A stretch of DNA of 64,000 nucleotides from DATJKD01 sp963728295. Lineage in GTDB: Bacteria > Pseudomonadota > Gammaproteobacteria > Steroidobacterales > Steroidobacteraceae. How positions within the stretch are numbered: the stretch's first letter is position 1; each line of letters opens with the position of its first letter. Location: NCBI GenBank assembly GCA_963728295.1, contig CAVSKB010000016.1:62001-126000 (forward strand), written 5' to 3'. Of this stretch, positions 50,348-59,614 are shown one piece after another. The notes beneath the pieces are model-generated. The model saw only the letters and a program-made list of their open reading frames with translations, ran no database searches and was not told the DNA's origin. The translations under genes were made by a program, and so were the position numbers.

Positions 50348-50947
50348 TCAGTTGCTGCTGGGTCTCGGTGCGGGACGAGGACGCAGGTTTGGCCCCACCG
50401 CGCGCGGTTCGCTCACGGTGTTCTGCCGCATGTGGATCATGCGCGGCTCGCTGAGCATCTTTGCTCTGCCCTGCGCATCGACGATCTGCGCCCTGAGCGA
50501 GTGGGCACCGCGCTCGAGGCCGGACAGCGAGTATTCGAGCGCCGTTGGCTCGCCTTCGACCAGGTTGCCATCGAGAAACAGACGCATCTGGTCGCCGGAG
50601 ACAAGCTCGGGTTCGGAGCGGATACGGACGATAACCGCCGCGTCGGCGCCGAAGAACGTCTCGTTCTCCGCCGGCTGGAAGATCTCGAGGACCTGGTACT
50701 GCGCCGTCGATGCTTCTGGCGGCCGCGCCGTCGTAGTGGGAGACGTCGGTGGGGGCGCGGCCGGCCGTGCGTCCTCCGCCGGCTCCATGCTCGCGATCGA
50801 GATGAGCTTCGCACCGGGGACGGGGCGATCCGAATAGTGCGTTACGCCATTCGAATCGACCCAGACCCACATCTGCGTCGTCGCACCGTGGGCCGGGGCC
50901 GCGAGCGCGGCGAGCAGACAGCAGAGCACGAGGATTCGAGTACCCAT
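50348..50947 (-). CDS. DUF4124 domain-containing exported protein
   Basis: A 199-residue protein with a clear signal peptide (MGTRILVLCCLLAALAAPAHG) and then the DUF4124 segment MWVWVDSNGVTHYSDRPVPG. A Pro/Thr/Ala-rich linker precedes a possible beta-sandwich (VLEIFQPAENETFFGADAAV onward). Proteins of this type are often found between glnA and ntrB in gammaproteobacteria. Function is unknown; location should be periplasmic. The C-terminal tail is Pro/Arg-rich. Confidence 0.8.
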   Translation of the reverse strand: MGTRILVLCCLLAALAAPAHGATTQMWVWVDSNGVTHYSDRPVPGAKLISIASMEPAEDARPAAPPPTSPTTTARPPEASTAQYQVLEIFQPAENETFFGADAAVIVRIRSEPELVSGDQMRLFLDGNLVEGEPTALEYSLSGLERGAHSLRAQIVDAQGRAKMLSEPRMIHMRQNTVSEPRAVGPNLRPRPAPRPSSN

Positions 50948-51071
50948 GGCATCCGAGGATAGCTCCGACCGCGCTTGCTGACAAAGTCACTGGTTGCTAT
51001 TCGGGAAGTGCGTCATAGGCGTACCGCAGGGCCGGCCGGGCAGAAATCTCCCGCCCGGCCACCGCCGCGCG

Positions 51072-52484
51072 TCAGACGCTGTAGTACAGCTCGAATTCGA
51101 CGGGATGCGTCGACATTCGCAGGCGCGTCACTTCCTGCATCTTTAGTCCGATGTACGCATCGATCACGGTGTCGCTGAAGACACCGCCTTCCTTGAGAAA
51201 GCCGCGGTCGCGGTCGAGCGCGTCGAGCGCCATGTCGAGCGAGTGGCAGACCGTGGGGATGTTTTTCGCCTCCTCGGGCTCGAGGTCATACAAGTCCTTG
51301 TCCGCCGGATCGCCGGGATGGATCTTGTTCCTGATGCCGTCGAGCCCCGCCATTACCATCGCCGCGAAGCAGAGGTACGGGTTGGCGGTCGAATCCGGGA
51401 ACCGCACCTCGATGCGTCGCGCCTTCGGGTTCATCACGTGCGGGATACGGATCGAGGCGGAGCGGTTGCGGGCCGAGTAAGCGAGCATCACCGGCGCCTC
51501 GAAGCCGGGCACCAGCCGCTTGTAGCTGTTGGTGCTTGCGTTGCAGATCGCGTTGAGCGCCTTTGCGTGCTTGATGATCCCTCCGATGTAGTAGAGCGCG
51601 AGCTCCGAGAGTCCGCCGTACTTGTCCCCACCGAAGATATTCTTGCCGTCCTTGGTCAAGGACTGATTGACGTGCATCCCGTTGCCGTTGTCGCCGACCA
51701 GCGGCTTCGGCATGAACGTCGCCGTCTTGCCGTAGCTCGCTGCGACGTTGTGGATCGCATATTTCAGGATCTGCACCTCGTCGGCCTTCTTGGTCAGCGT
51801 GTTCGCGGCGACGTTGATCTCGCCCTGCCCGGCCGTTGCGACTTCGTGGTGATGCACCTCGACCTTGAGGCCGAGTTCCTCCATCGCCAGGCACATCGCG
51901 GTGCGGATGTCCTGATAGGCATCGACGGGCGGCACCGGGAAATACCCGCCCTTGACGCCCGGACGATGACCGAGATTGCCGCCATCGACGCTGCGTCCGG
52001 AGTTCCAGGCGCCCTGCACCGAGTCGACCTCGTAGAACGCGCCCTGCATCGAATTGCCGTGGCGCATGCTGTCGAAGATGAAGAATTCGTTCTCAGGGCC
52101 GAAAAGGGCACTGTCGGCGACGCCGGTCGACTTGAGATAGGCCTCGCACCGTTTCGCGAGCGAGCGCGGATCGCGCTCGTAGCCCTGCATGTTCGACGGC
52201 TCGATGACGTCGCAACGTAGATCGAGCGTCGTCTCCTCGTAGAACGGATCGACGACCGCGGTGGCAGGATCCGGCATCAGGATCATGTCGGACTCCTGGA
52301 TGCCCTTCCAGCCGGCGATCGACGAGCCGTCGAATCCCTTCCCGTCCTCGAAGAAGGTCTCGTCCACCATGCGCGTCGGCACGGTGACGTGCTGCTCCTT
52401 GCCCTTGGTGTCGGTAAAGCGGAGGTCGACGAACTTGACTTCCTTCTCCTTGATCAGCTTCAGCACATCGGCAGCGGTCGTCAT
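51072..52484 (-). CDS. glnA: Glutamine synthetase type I (GSI-beta)
   Basis: A 470-residue dodecameric enzyme that condenses glutamate and ammonia. Visible sites are FDGSSIAGW near the N-terminus, the ATP-binding and metal residues in GPENEFFIFD, NGNGMHVNQSL and the adenylylation tyrosine in DLYDLEPEE (about Tyr399), which indicates control by GlnE. The start ending at 52484 gives the family N-terminus TAADVLKLIKEKEVKFVDLR in part. It heads the glnA-DUF4124-ntrB-ntrC cluster and has a sigma-54 promoter 90 bases upstream. Confidence 0.97.
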   Translation of the reverse strand: MTTAADVLKLIKEKEVKFVDLRFTDTKGKEQHVTVPTRMVDETFFEDGKGFDGSSIAGWKGIQESDMILMPDPATAVVDPFYEETTLDLRCDVIEPSNMQGYERDPRSLAKRCEAYLKSTGVADSALFGPENEFFIFDSMRHGNSMQGAFYEVDSVQGAWNSGRSVDGGNLGHRPGVKGGYFPVPPVDAYQDIRTAMCLAMEELGLKVEVHHHEVATAGQGEINVAANTLTKKADEVQILKYAIHNVAASYGKTATFMPKPLVGDNGNGMHVNQSLTKDGKNIFGGDKYGGLSELALYYIGGIIKHAKALNAICNASTNSYKRLVPGFEAPVMLAYSARNRSASIRIPHVMNPKARRIEVRFPDSTANPYLCFAAMVMAGLDGIRNKIHPGDPADKDLYDLEPEEAKNIPTVCHSLDMALDALDRDRGFLKEGGVFSDTVIDAYIGLKMQEVTRLRMSTHPVEFELYYSV

Positions 52485-52574
52485 GCAGGCTCCTCGGAAT
52501 AGTGTTCGCAGGAATAAGTGGCAGCCGGTCGCTAGTCGCGGCCCGGCACAGCCGATTGGTGTGCGCGAGAATAA

Positions 52575-52590
52575 TGCAGAAACCATGCCA
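52575..52590 (-). promoter_or_regulatory. Sigma-54 (-24/-12) promoter of glnA
   Basis: On the minus strand the sequence reads TGGCATGGTTTCTGCA. The invariant GG and GC are separated by exactly 10 bases, and 11 or more positions fit the TGGCAC-N5-TTGCA consensus. The transcription start would lie near 52563, leaving a leader of about 80 bases before glnA. NtrC, encoded in the same cluster, is the expected activator. Confidence 0.8.
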
Positions 52591-52772
52591 GCGCACCTCT
52601 CTAGCGCACAACTTCCACCCGCCTTTACTCAAGCCGCGCCTGGAGCGTTTCTGTGCCTTTTGATAGTGCAATCGACTAGGAATGGCGCACTTTTATGGCG
52701 CAAATTCCAGGCTCGGCGCCGATCGCGAGCCGCTCGGCTATACTCTCCCGCCTCTCGCGCCTGCCGCATCCG

Positions 52773-53678
52773 ATGGCGAAAAAGCCAACCCAACCGCCGC
52801 GGACCTTTCAGGACCTGATCCTCACGCTCCAGCAGTACTGGGCCGGACAGGGCTGCGCGCTGATGCAGCCCTACGACATGGAGATGGGCGCGGGCACGTT
52901 CCACACGGCCACTTTCCTGCGAGCCGTCGGCCCGGAGCCCTGGAGCGCGGCGTACGTGCAGCCCTCGCGCCGACCGACCGACGGGCGCTACGGCGAGAAC
53001 CCGTTTCGGGTGCAGCGCTACTACCAATACCAGGTGGTGATAAAACCCTCGCCGCCGAACCTGATCGACCTCTATCTGGGATCGCTTGCGGCGCTCGGTA
53101 TCGACACGCTGGTGCACGACGTGCGGCTGGTCGAGGACAACTGGGAGTCGCCGACGCTTGGCGCATGGGGTCTTGGCTGGGAGGTGTGGCTGAATGGCAT
53201 GGAAGTTACCCAGTTCACGTATTTCCAGCAGGTTGGCGGCCTCGATTGCCGACCGGTGATGGGTGAGATCACCTACGGGCTCGAGCGGCTGGCCATGTAC
53301 CTGCAGGGCGTCGAGAGCTTCTTCGACCTCGTGTGGACCGACGGGCCGCTGGGCCAGATCACCTACCGCGACGTCTGCCACCAGAACGAGGTCGAGCAGT
53401 CGCGGTACAACTTCGAGCTCGCCGATGTGGCAGAACTCTCGCGCCAGTTCGATGCCACCGAACAGGAATGTCAGCGGCTCCTCGAGGCCGGTGTCCCGCT
53501 TCCTGCGTACGAGCGCATGCTCACGTGCTCGCACACCTTCAACCTGCTCGATGCGCGCAAGGCGATCTCCGTCACCGAGCGCCAGCGTTACATTCTCCGT
53601 GTGCGGACCCTCGCGCGCGGGGTCGCGGAGGCGTACCACGCGAGCCGGGAGGCGCTCGGCTTCCCGATGACCGCATGA
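52773..53678 (+). CDS. glyQ: Glycyl-tRNA synthetase alpha subunit
   Basis: A 301-residue catalytic subunit of the bacterial heterotetrameric GlyRS. The start at MAKKPTQPPRTFQDLILTLQ fits the family N-terminus better than the upstream in-frame ATGs. Typical segments are YWAGQGCALMQPYDMEMGAG, RRPTDGRYGENPFRVQRYYQ and NGMEVTQFTYFQQVGG. The TGA stop overlaps the glyS ATG, so the subunits are translationally coupled. Confidence 0.96.
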   Translation: MAKKPTQPPRTFQDLILTLQQYWAGQGCALMQPYDMEMGAGTFHTATFLRAVGPEPWSAAYVQPSRRPTDGRYGENPFRVQRYYQYQVVIKPSPPNLIDLYLGSLAALGIDTLVHDVRLVEDNWESPTLGAWGLGWEVWLNGMEVTQFTYFQQVGGLDCRPVMGEITYGLERLAMYLQGVESFFDLVWTDGPLGQITYRDVCHQNEVEQSRYNFELADVAELSRQFDATEQECQRLLEAGVPLPAYERMLTCSHTFNLLDARKAISVTERQRYILRVRTLARGVAEAYHASREALGFPMTA

Positions 53679-55756
53679 CACGCCGCGATTTCCTCACCGA
53701 GATCGGCACGGAGGAGTTGCCGCCGCGCACACTGACCACGCTCGCGGAGGCCTTTGCGGCCGGGATCGGGCGCGGCCTCGATGAGGCGGGCCTCGCTCAC
53801 GGCGAGGTCGAATGGCATGCGACGCCCCGGCGCCTCGCGGTGCGAGTGCGGCGATTGGCCACCACCCAGCCGGACCGGGCCATCGAGCGGCGCGGACCGC
53901 CGGTCGCGGCGGCGTTCGATTCGAGCGGGACACCTACGCAGGCAGCGCTGGCGTTCGCCCGCAGTGCCGGCGTCGACGTAGGCGCACTTGCGCGTCTCGA
54001 GACGCCGAAGGGCACCTGGCTCGTGCATCGCGGCGTAGCGCCGGGCGCCGCGGCGGCCAGTTTGCTTCCGGGCATCGTTCGCGCCTCGCTCGATGCGCTG
54101 CCGATCGCCCGGCGCATGCGGTGGGGCGCGGGAGACACGGAGTTCGTTCGGCCCGTCCACTGGGTCCTCATGCTGCATGGGACGAACGTCGTCGAATGCG
54201 AGATCCTCGGCATGCCCGCGGGGCGGACGAGCCGTGGACACCGCTTCATGGCGCCTCGGGAGCTCAGGATCGCAAACGCTGCCGCATACCTGCCGACGCT
54301 GGAGCGGCGCGGCCGCGTTCTCGCCGATTTCGAGCGCCGCCGCGAGCTGGTCAGGGCTGGCGTCCGGGAAGCCGCTGCGGGCGTCGGGGGCGAGGCCGTC
54401 ATCGACAAGCACCTGCTCGACGAGGTCACTGCCCTGGTCGAATGGCCGGTCGCGCTCGCGGGCCGCTTCGAATCGCGTTTCCTCGAGCTGCCCGAAGACG
54501 TGCCCATCGCCACGATGCAGGACCACCAGCGGTACTTTCCGGTGCGCGACGCACAAGGTCGGCTCATGCCATGGTTCGTCACCGTCGCAAACATCGAGAG
54601 CAACGACCCCGCCCAGGTCGTCGCAGGCAACGAGCGTGTGATCCGTCCGCGACTCGCCGACGCTGCCTTCTTCTATGCCGAGGATCTCAAGCAGCCGCTG
54701 GCCGCGCGGCGCGAGGCGCTCAAGCGCGTGACGTTCCAGGCCAGGCTGGGCTCCGTGCACGACAAGACCGAGCGAGTACGCGCACTCGCAGAAACGATCG
54801 CCGTGTCGATCGGCGGCGATGCCCGGCTTGCGGCGCGCGCAGCAGAGCTCGCGAAGTGCGACCTGCTCACCTCGCTGGTAGGGGAGTTCCCGGAACTGCA
54901 AGGCGTGATGGGGCGCTATTACGCATTGCATGACGACGAGCCGGGCGAGGTCTGCGAAGCGATCCGCGAGCAGTACCTGCCGCGTTTCGCCGGCGACGCC
55001 CTGCCCGAGACCCGCACCGGAATGGCGCTCGCGATCGCCGACAAGCTGGACACGATCGCAGGCATTTTTGCCATCGGACAGCGCCCGAGCGGGACGCGAG
55101 ATCCCTTCGGCCTGCGACGCGCGGCGCTGGGGCTGCTTCGGATCAGCATCGAGCGCAGGCTCGACCTGGACTTGAGCGCGCTGATCGGGAAGTCGCTGGC
55201 AGGGATGCCGTTCCCGGTTCCAGAGTCCTGCACGCGCGACGTGTACGACTACATCATCGAGCGCCTGCGCGCCTATTACCTCGAGGGTGGAGCCGAGACT
55301 GGCGTAACTACTGAGATGTTCGATGCCGTGCTCGCTACACAGCCTGCATCGCCACTCGACTTCGACGCGCGACTGCGAGCGCTCGCCGAGTTCCTCGCGC
55401 TGCCGGACGCTCCGGGACTCGCCGCCGCGAACAAGCGTATCGCCAACATCCTGCGCAAGGCGGGCGACCGGCCGATCGTCGGGATCGACGCGGACCTGCT
55501 GACGGATCCTGCCGAGCAGGTCCTCTGCGAGCAGGTGCTCGCCGTCGCTCGCAAGGTCGAGCCTATGTTCGCCGCTCGTGAGTACACGGACGCACTCAAG
55601 CTGCTCGGGGCACTCCGCAAGGCTGTGGACGCCTTCTTCGACGGGGTGATGGTGATGGCCGACGACCCGGCCGTACGCGCCAACCGTCTCGCACTGCTGG
55701 CCCGCATCCAGTCTCTGTTCCTGCACGCCGCGGACCTGTCACGTCTGCCAGGCTAG
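53675..55756 (+). CDS. glyS: Glycyl-tRNA synthetase beta subunit
   Basis: A 693-residue tRNA-binding subunit of GlyRS, coupled to glyQ by an ATGA overlap. It begins MTRRDFLTEIGTEELPPRTL, the family start, and continues with HATPRRLAVRV, LPEDVPIATMQDHQRYFPV and the HD-like region (FQARLGSVHDKTERVRALAE). The C-terminal anticodon-binding-like domain ends near FFDGVMVMADDPAVRANRL. Length is typical (about 690). Confidence 0.96.
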   Translation: MTRRDFLTEIGTEELPPRTLTTLAEAFAAGIGRGLDEAGLAHGEVEWHATPRRLAVRVRRLATTQPDRAIERRGPPVAAAFDSSGTPTQAALAFARSAGVDVGALARLETPKGTWLVHRGVAPGAAAASLLPGIVRASLDALPIARRMRWGAGDTEFVRPVHWVLMLHGTNVVECEILGMPAGRTSRGHRFMAPRELRIANAAAYLPTLERRGRVLADFERRRELVRAGVREAAAGVGGEAVIDKHLLDEVTALVEWPVALAGRFESRFLELPEDVPIATMQDHQRYFPVRDAQGRLMPWFVTVANIESNDPAQVVAGNERVIRPRLADAAFFYAEDLKQPLAARREALKRVTFQARLGSVHDKTERVRALAETIAVSIGGDARLAARAAELAKCDLLTSLVGEFPELQGVMGRYYALHDDEPGEVCEAIREQYLPRFAGDALPETRTGMALAIADKLDTIAGIFAIGQRPSGTRDPFGLRRAALGLLRISIERRLDLDLSALIGKSLAGMPFPVPESCTRDVYDYIIERLRAYYLEGGAETGVTTEMFDAVLATQPASPLDFDARLRALAEFLALPDAPGLAAANKRIANILRKAGDRPIVGIDADLLTDPAEQVLCEQVLAVARKVEPMFAAREYTDALKLLGALRKAVDAFFDGVMVMADDPAVRANRLALLARIQSLFLHAADLSRLPG

Positions 55757-55762
55757 GATGCA

Positions 55763-56491
55763 ATGCAGCTCCTGGGCTCGGTCCTCTTCACGCTGCTGTT
55801 CTTCATCACGACCGTGGTCTTCGGCGTGATCGTGCTTGCCTTCGCCTGGCTCCCGATACATGCGCGCTATGCGATTCCGCGCGGCTGGGCGCGGTCCCTG
55901 TTCGCGATGCTCAAGGTGCTTTGCAGGCTCGACTTCACCGTCGAGGGGCGCGAGCATCTGCCGAACGAGCCATTTATCTCGATGTGGAAGCACTCGTCGA
56001 CCTGGGACACGATCGCGCAGATGATCGTCGTGCCGCCGGCGGCGTGGATCCTGAAGCGCGAGGTCATCTGGATTCCGATTGTCGGCTGGGCAGTGGCGAC
56101 GTTCCGTCCCATCGCGATCAATCGGTCCGCGGGTGGCTCGGCGGTGAAGCAGGTCGTCGCCCAGGGACGCAAGCGTTTCGCCGAGGGACTCGGCGTGCTG
56201 ATCTACCCGGAGGGCACGCGGACCGCGCCAAATGAAACTCGCAAATACGGCCTCAGCGGCGCCCTGCTGGCCACACAGACCGGTCGCCTCGTGGTGCCGA
56301 TCGCTCACAACTCCGGCTACTTCTGGCGCCGACGTGGACTGATGAAATTACCCGGGACGATACGCGTCGTGATCGGTCCACCGATCGATCCGGCCGGGCT
56401 CGATCCACGCGAGGTCAACGAGCGCGCACGGCGATGGATCGAGGCCACGATCGCCGAAATCGTCGCGCGTCCGGGCGGACGACCGGACTGA
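55763..56491 (+). CDS. plsC: 1-acyl-sn-glycerol-3-phosphate acyltransferase (PlsC family)
   Basis: A 242-residue membrane acyltransferase that makes phosphatidic acid. An N-terminal helix (LLGSVLFTLLFFITTVVFGV) is followed by the catalytic HX4D motif in KHSSTWDTIAQM and the glycerol-phosphate-binding motif YPEGTRTAP. It starts 6 bases after glyS. In many relatives gmhB lies between glyS and plsC, but it is absent here. It is the last gene before the riboswitch-led Ig-repeat gene. Confidence 0.9.
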   Translation: MQLLGSVLFTLLFFITTVVFGVIVLAFAWLPIHARYAIPRGWARSLFAMLKVLCRLDFTVEGREHLPNEPFISMWKHSSTWDTIAQMIVVPPAAWILKREVIWIPIVGWAVATFRPIAINRSAGGSAVKQVVAQGRKRFAEGLGVLIYPEGTRTAPNETRKYGLSGALLATQTGRLVVPIAHNSGYFWRRRGLMKLPGTIRVVIGPPIDPAGLDPREVNERARRWIEATIAEIVARPGGRPD

Positions 56492-56740
56492 TCCGGCGTC
56501 ACATTTTCAGCTGGACGATAATCAACCCCGTCTTCTCTTTCCGTACAAATTTGCCGCGGCCCTTCGCGACATTCTCAGGATTCCATTGTCAGGGTGTCCA
56601 AATGTCGCCCGGCTTGACGAAATCTGTCGGTCCAGACGCTGCGTCACAGCTCTGACGTCGGAAGTCGTGATCGGTCACAAATCTCGCAAGTGCGCTTGGC
56701 CCGCATCGCTCTTGCTGATAAACGACCCGGGCGAACGCTG

Positions 56741-56822
56741 AAAAAGGCAAACCCGCTGCGAGGCGGGGACGCAAAGCCTCCGGTCCCAGGGCGAGTGCCC
56801 GGGATAGCGGGGTTGCCGGCCA
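56741..56822 (+). ncRNA. Class I cyclic-di-GMP riboswitch aptamer (GEMM-I)
   Basis: All conserved GEMM-I elements are present in order. P1 forms between GGCAA (56746-56750) and TTGCC (56813-56817). The P2 stem CCCGCT/GGCGGG (56752-56757 and 56762-56767) is capped by a GCGA (GNRA) tetraloop. The linker GACGCAAAGCCTCCGG is the invariant core. P3 pairs TCCC with GGGA and GGGC with GCCC (56784-56804). The closing ATAGCGGGGTTGCC carries the ligand-binding G. It lies 151 bases before the Ig-repeat gene, so c-di-GMP should control that gene. Whether it switches expression on or off cannot be read directly. Confidence 0.93.
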
Positions 56823-56868
56823 GGCCAGACCCCTCTTGGGGGTCGCCTGTCGTCACCCCCGCTATCCC
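56801..56868 (+). promoter_or_regulatory. Candidate expression platform: 12-bp perfect alternative pairing with the aptamer
   Basis: GGGATAGCGGGG (56801-56812), part of P3 and the ligand pocket, is perfectly complementary to CCCCGCTATCCC (56857-56868). Forming this stem would destroy the aptamer. The loop contains a further hairpin GACCCC/GGGGTC (56828-56844). Only TTT follows, so an intrinsic terminator is not certain; the stem could act as an anti-aptamer or a weak terminator. Confidence 0.65.
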
Positions 56869-56972
56869 TTTCGCTCTCCCCCGGACCACCGCTCGCCGGG
56901 CCTCCGGCCCGTTCGGTCAGGCACGCCGGCTGCAGCCGGTGCCATTCGGGCGAGCCCGAAGGAGAAGTGGCG

Positions 56973-59583
56973 ATGGTTAAAGAGTCCGGGATTTCACTCT
57001 GGCAGGGAGCCATTGTCGTACTTGCCTTGTCCATCCTCGGGCTCAATGACGCGACATCCGCCGAAACAGATCGACGCCGCTCCGATCGGGAAAACCACTG
57101 CCCCCAGATCTCAGGAGCGCCGGCCACGAGCACAAAGGCTGGCCAGTCGTACAGCTTCCGGCCTCAGGCGGCCGACGCAGACGGCGACCGTCTCTCGTTC
57201 TGGGTTCGCAACAAGCCGCGCTGGGCCAAGTTCGATTCTCGCTCCGGTGAGCTGCATGGCACGCCCAGCCAGCCTGGAACCTACTCCGATGTGGTGATCG
57301 GTGTCAGCGACTGGCAGATGAGCGCTGCGCTGCCGGCATTCACGATCGAGATCGACCAGACGACGCCGCGCGTCGATGAGCCGCCGGTCATCAGCGGCTC
57401 GCCCTCTGGCGCGGTGATCGCCGGACAGGCGTATGCATTCCAGCCCAGCGCCTCGGATCCGGAAGGCGCCACGTTGTCCTTTGCCGTGCAGAACCGCCCG
57501 GTCTGGGCGGGCTTCGATGCATCGACCGGCCGGCTGTCGGGTACGCCGACATCCGCACACGTAGGCACTTACGGCAACATCATCGTCAGCGTCAACCGAT
57601 GGCGTCAGCTTTGCCTCGCTTGCGCCCTTCGGAATCGAGGTGACCGCAGCTCCCAACACGGCGCCCGTCATCTCTGGATCACCGGGCACGCAAGTCACCG
57701 CCGGGCAGTCTTACGCATTTGCACCGGCGGCGAGCGATGCGGATGGTGATCGCTTGAGCTTCAGCGTGTCGAACAAGCCCGCGTGGGCGAGCTTCGACAC
57801 CGCGAGCGGCCGCCTGAGCGGTACTCCGGGTTCAACGCATGTAGGCACGACCAGCGGCATCGTGATCAGCGTGTCCGACGGACAGCTTTCCGCTGCGCTG
57901 CCTGCGTTCAGCATCGAAGTCGCGGCCGTACCGAACCGCGCACCGACGATCAGCGGCTCACCATCAACCAGCGTGACGGAGGGGCAGAGCTACTCGTTCG
58001 TACCGTCTGCTACGGACCCCGACGGCGACGTGCTGGTCTTCAGCATTCAGAACCGCCCGGTCTGGGCGACGTTCAGCGCTACGACCGGACGCTTGACGGG
58101 CACGCCTGGCAGCACACATGTCGGCAACTACGGAAACATCGTGATCAGCGTGTCCGACGGGCAGGCGTCTGCTTCGCTCACGGCCTTCAGCGTCGATGTC
58201 CAGGCCACGCCCAATCGCGCACCGGTGATCGCCGGCCAGCCTGCTACCACAGTCATGGCGGGCCAGGCGTATTCGTTTACACCGAGCTCGAGCGACGCGG
58301 ACGGCGACGTGCTCAGCTTTGCAGTGGCCGGCAAGCCGGTATGGGCAAGTTTCGACGCGTCCACCGGCCGGCTGAGCGGCACGCCGTCGGCCGCCCAGGT
58401 TGGGACCTATTCGGGCATCGTCATCAGCGTGACCGATGGGACGACCTTCAGCGAGCTCGCTCCGTTTGGCATCACCGTGACCGACGCGCCCAACCGGGCG
58501 CCGACAATCACTGGCTCGCCCGCCACGACCGTCATCGCCGGGCAGGCGTATTCGTACACGCCGTATGCCAACGACGCAGATGGCGATCCGCTCACCTTCA
58601 GCATTCAGAATCGACCGGTGTGGGCGACGTTCTCCTCCACCACGGGTCGGCTGTCCGGCACGCCGACCAGCACACAGGTCGGCAACTACAGCAACATCGT
58701 GATCAGCGTGTCGGATGGCACAGCTTCCGCGTCGCTTGCGCCATTCTCCGTCGCGGTGACGGCGGTACCCAATCGCGCGCCCACGATCACCGGTCAGCCC
58801 GCGGCCACCGTTACGGCAGGCCAGGCGTATTCGTTCACGCCGGCGGCCAGCGACGCGGACGGCGACGTGCTGACGTTCAGCATCCAGAACCGCCCGGTGT
58901 GGGCGACGTTCTCCTCCACTACGGGTCGGCTGTCGGGCACGCCGACCAGTACACAGGTCGGCACCTACAGCAATATCGTGATCAGCGTGTCGGATGGCAC
59001 GGCTTCCGCGTCGCTTGCGCCGTTCTCCGTCGCGGTGACGGCGGTACCCAATCGCGCGCCCACGATCACCGGTCAGCCCGCGGGCACCGTTACGGCAGGC
59101 CAGGCGTATTCGTTCACGCCGGCGGCCAGCGACGCGGACGGCGACGTGCTGACGTTCAGCATCCAGAACCGCCCGGCGTGGGCGACGTTCTCACCGACCA
59201 CAGGGCGCCTGTCGGGTACACCGACCGCCGCAGGGACCCACACGAACATTCTCATCGCCGTCTCCGACGGCAAGGTCAGCGCAAGCCTGCCGGCGTTCAC
59301 GATCACCGTGGAACAGCCCGCCACCCGATCAGTAACACTCACATGGCAGGCACCGACGCTGAACGAGGACGGCTCGCCGCTCACCGACCTGGCCGGGTAC
59401 GAGGTGCACTACGGCCAGTCCGCCGGTCAGTATTCCCAGACGCTGTCGCTGCCGAGCGCGGCGCTCACGAGCGTGACGGTCGAGGATCTCGCACCCGCGA
59501 CCTGGTATTTCGCGGTCAAGGCCGTGAACTCGGCCGGCGTGCAGAGCAGCTTCTCGAACGAGGCCTGGAAGACGATCAACTGA
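56973..59583 (+). CDS. Secreted protein with eight Ig-like (putative Ig/cadherin-like) repeats and one FN3 domain, one +1 frameshift
   Basis: About 869 residues after repair. The ATG at 56973 has AAGGAGA seven bases upstream and gives a signal peptide (LWQGAIVVLALSILGLNDAT). Eight repeats of about 93 residues follow, each with AGQ-Y-F, a DADGD-type acidic turn (possible calcium binding), W-F and TGRLSGTP. A final FN3-like domain begins VTLTWQAPTLNEDGSPL. A +1 shift near 57605 (GTCAACCGA instead of GTCACCGA) splits repeat 2. There is no anchor or sorting signal. Such proteins act as adhesins or matrix components. It is the sole gene downstream of the c-di-GMP riboswitch. Confidence 0.85.
57102..59325 (+). 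repeat. Eight tandem 279-base Ig-like coding repeats
   Basis: Repeat units begin at each P-x-I-x-G (for example 58780 and 59059, exactly 279 bases apart). The last copies are nearly identical: 58780-58910 and 59059-59190 differ at about two positions, and the preceding 90 bases at about three. Earlier copies are more diverged. This indicates recent tandem duplication at the 3' end of the array. Confidence 0.85.
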
Positions 59584-59614
59584 GACCGGCGTTCGTGCGG
59601 TCCCGCGCCGTCGC

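Larger units (their letters stand above)
56492..56972 (+). other. 481-base leader region carrying the c-di-GMP riboswitch
   Basis: No protein gene is supported in this gap. The last half contains the riboswitch, an alternative stem, a perfect palindrome CCGGCTGCAGCCGG (56926-56939), and a hairpin TTCGGG-CGAG-CCCGAA (56945-56960) directly before the AGGAG of the downstream ATG. The hairpin could affect ribosome access. The first 240 bases are mildly AT-rich and probably hold the promoter, but no convincing -35/-10 pair was found. Confidence 0.6.

Noticed and set aside
52683..52706. Two direct TGGCGCA copies upstream of the glnA sigma-54 promoter as possible NtrC sites
   Set aside because: NtrC sites are inverted TGCACCA-type dyads. 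These are direct repeats with a mismatch and lie close to the glyQ start.
53588..55726. Open frame of 712 codons opposite glyS
   Set aside because: Glycyl-tRNA synthetase beta motifs on the plus strand are unambiguous, and the antisense frame has no recognisable domain.
57102..59325. Regular 279-base repeats considered as a CRISPR-like array
   Set aside because: The repeats are in-frame protein-coding Ig-like domains with no spacer structure, and no cas genes are present.
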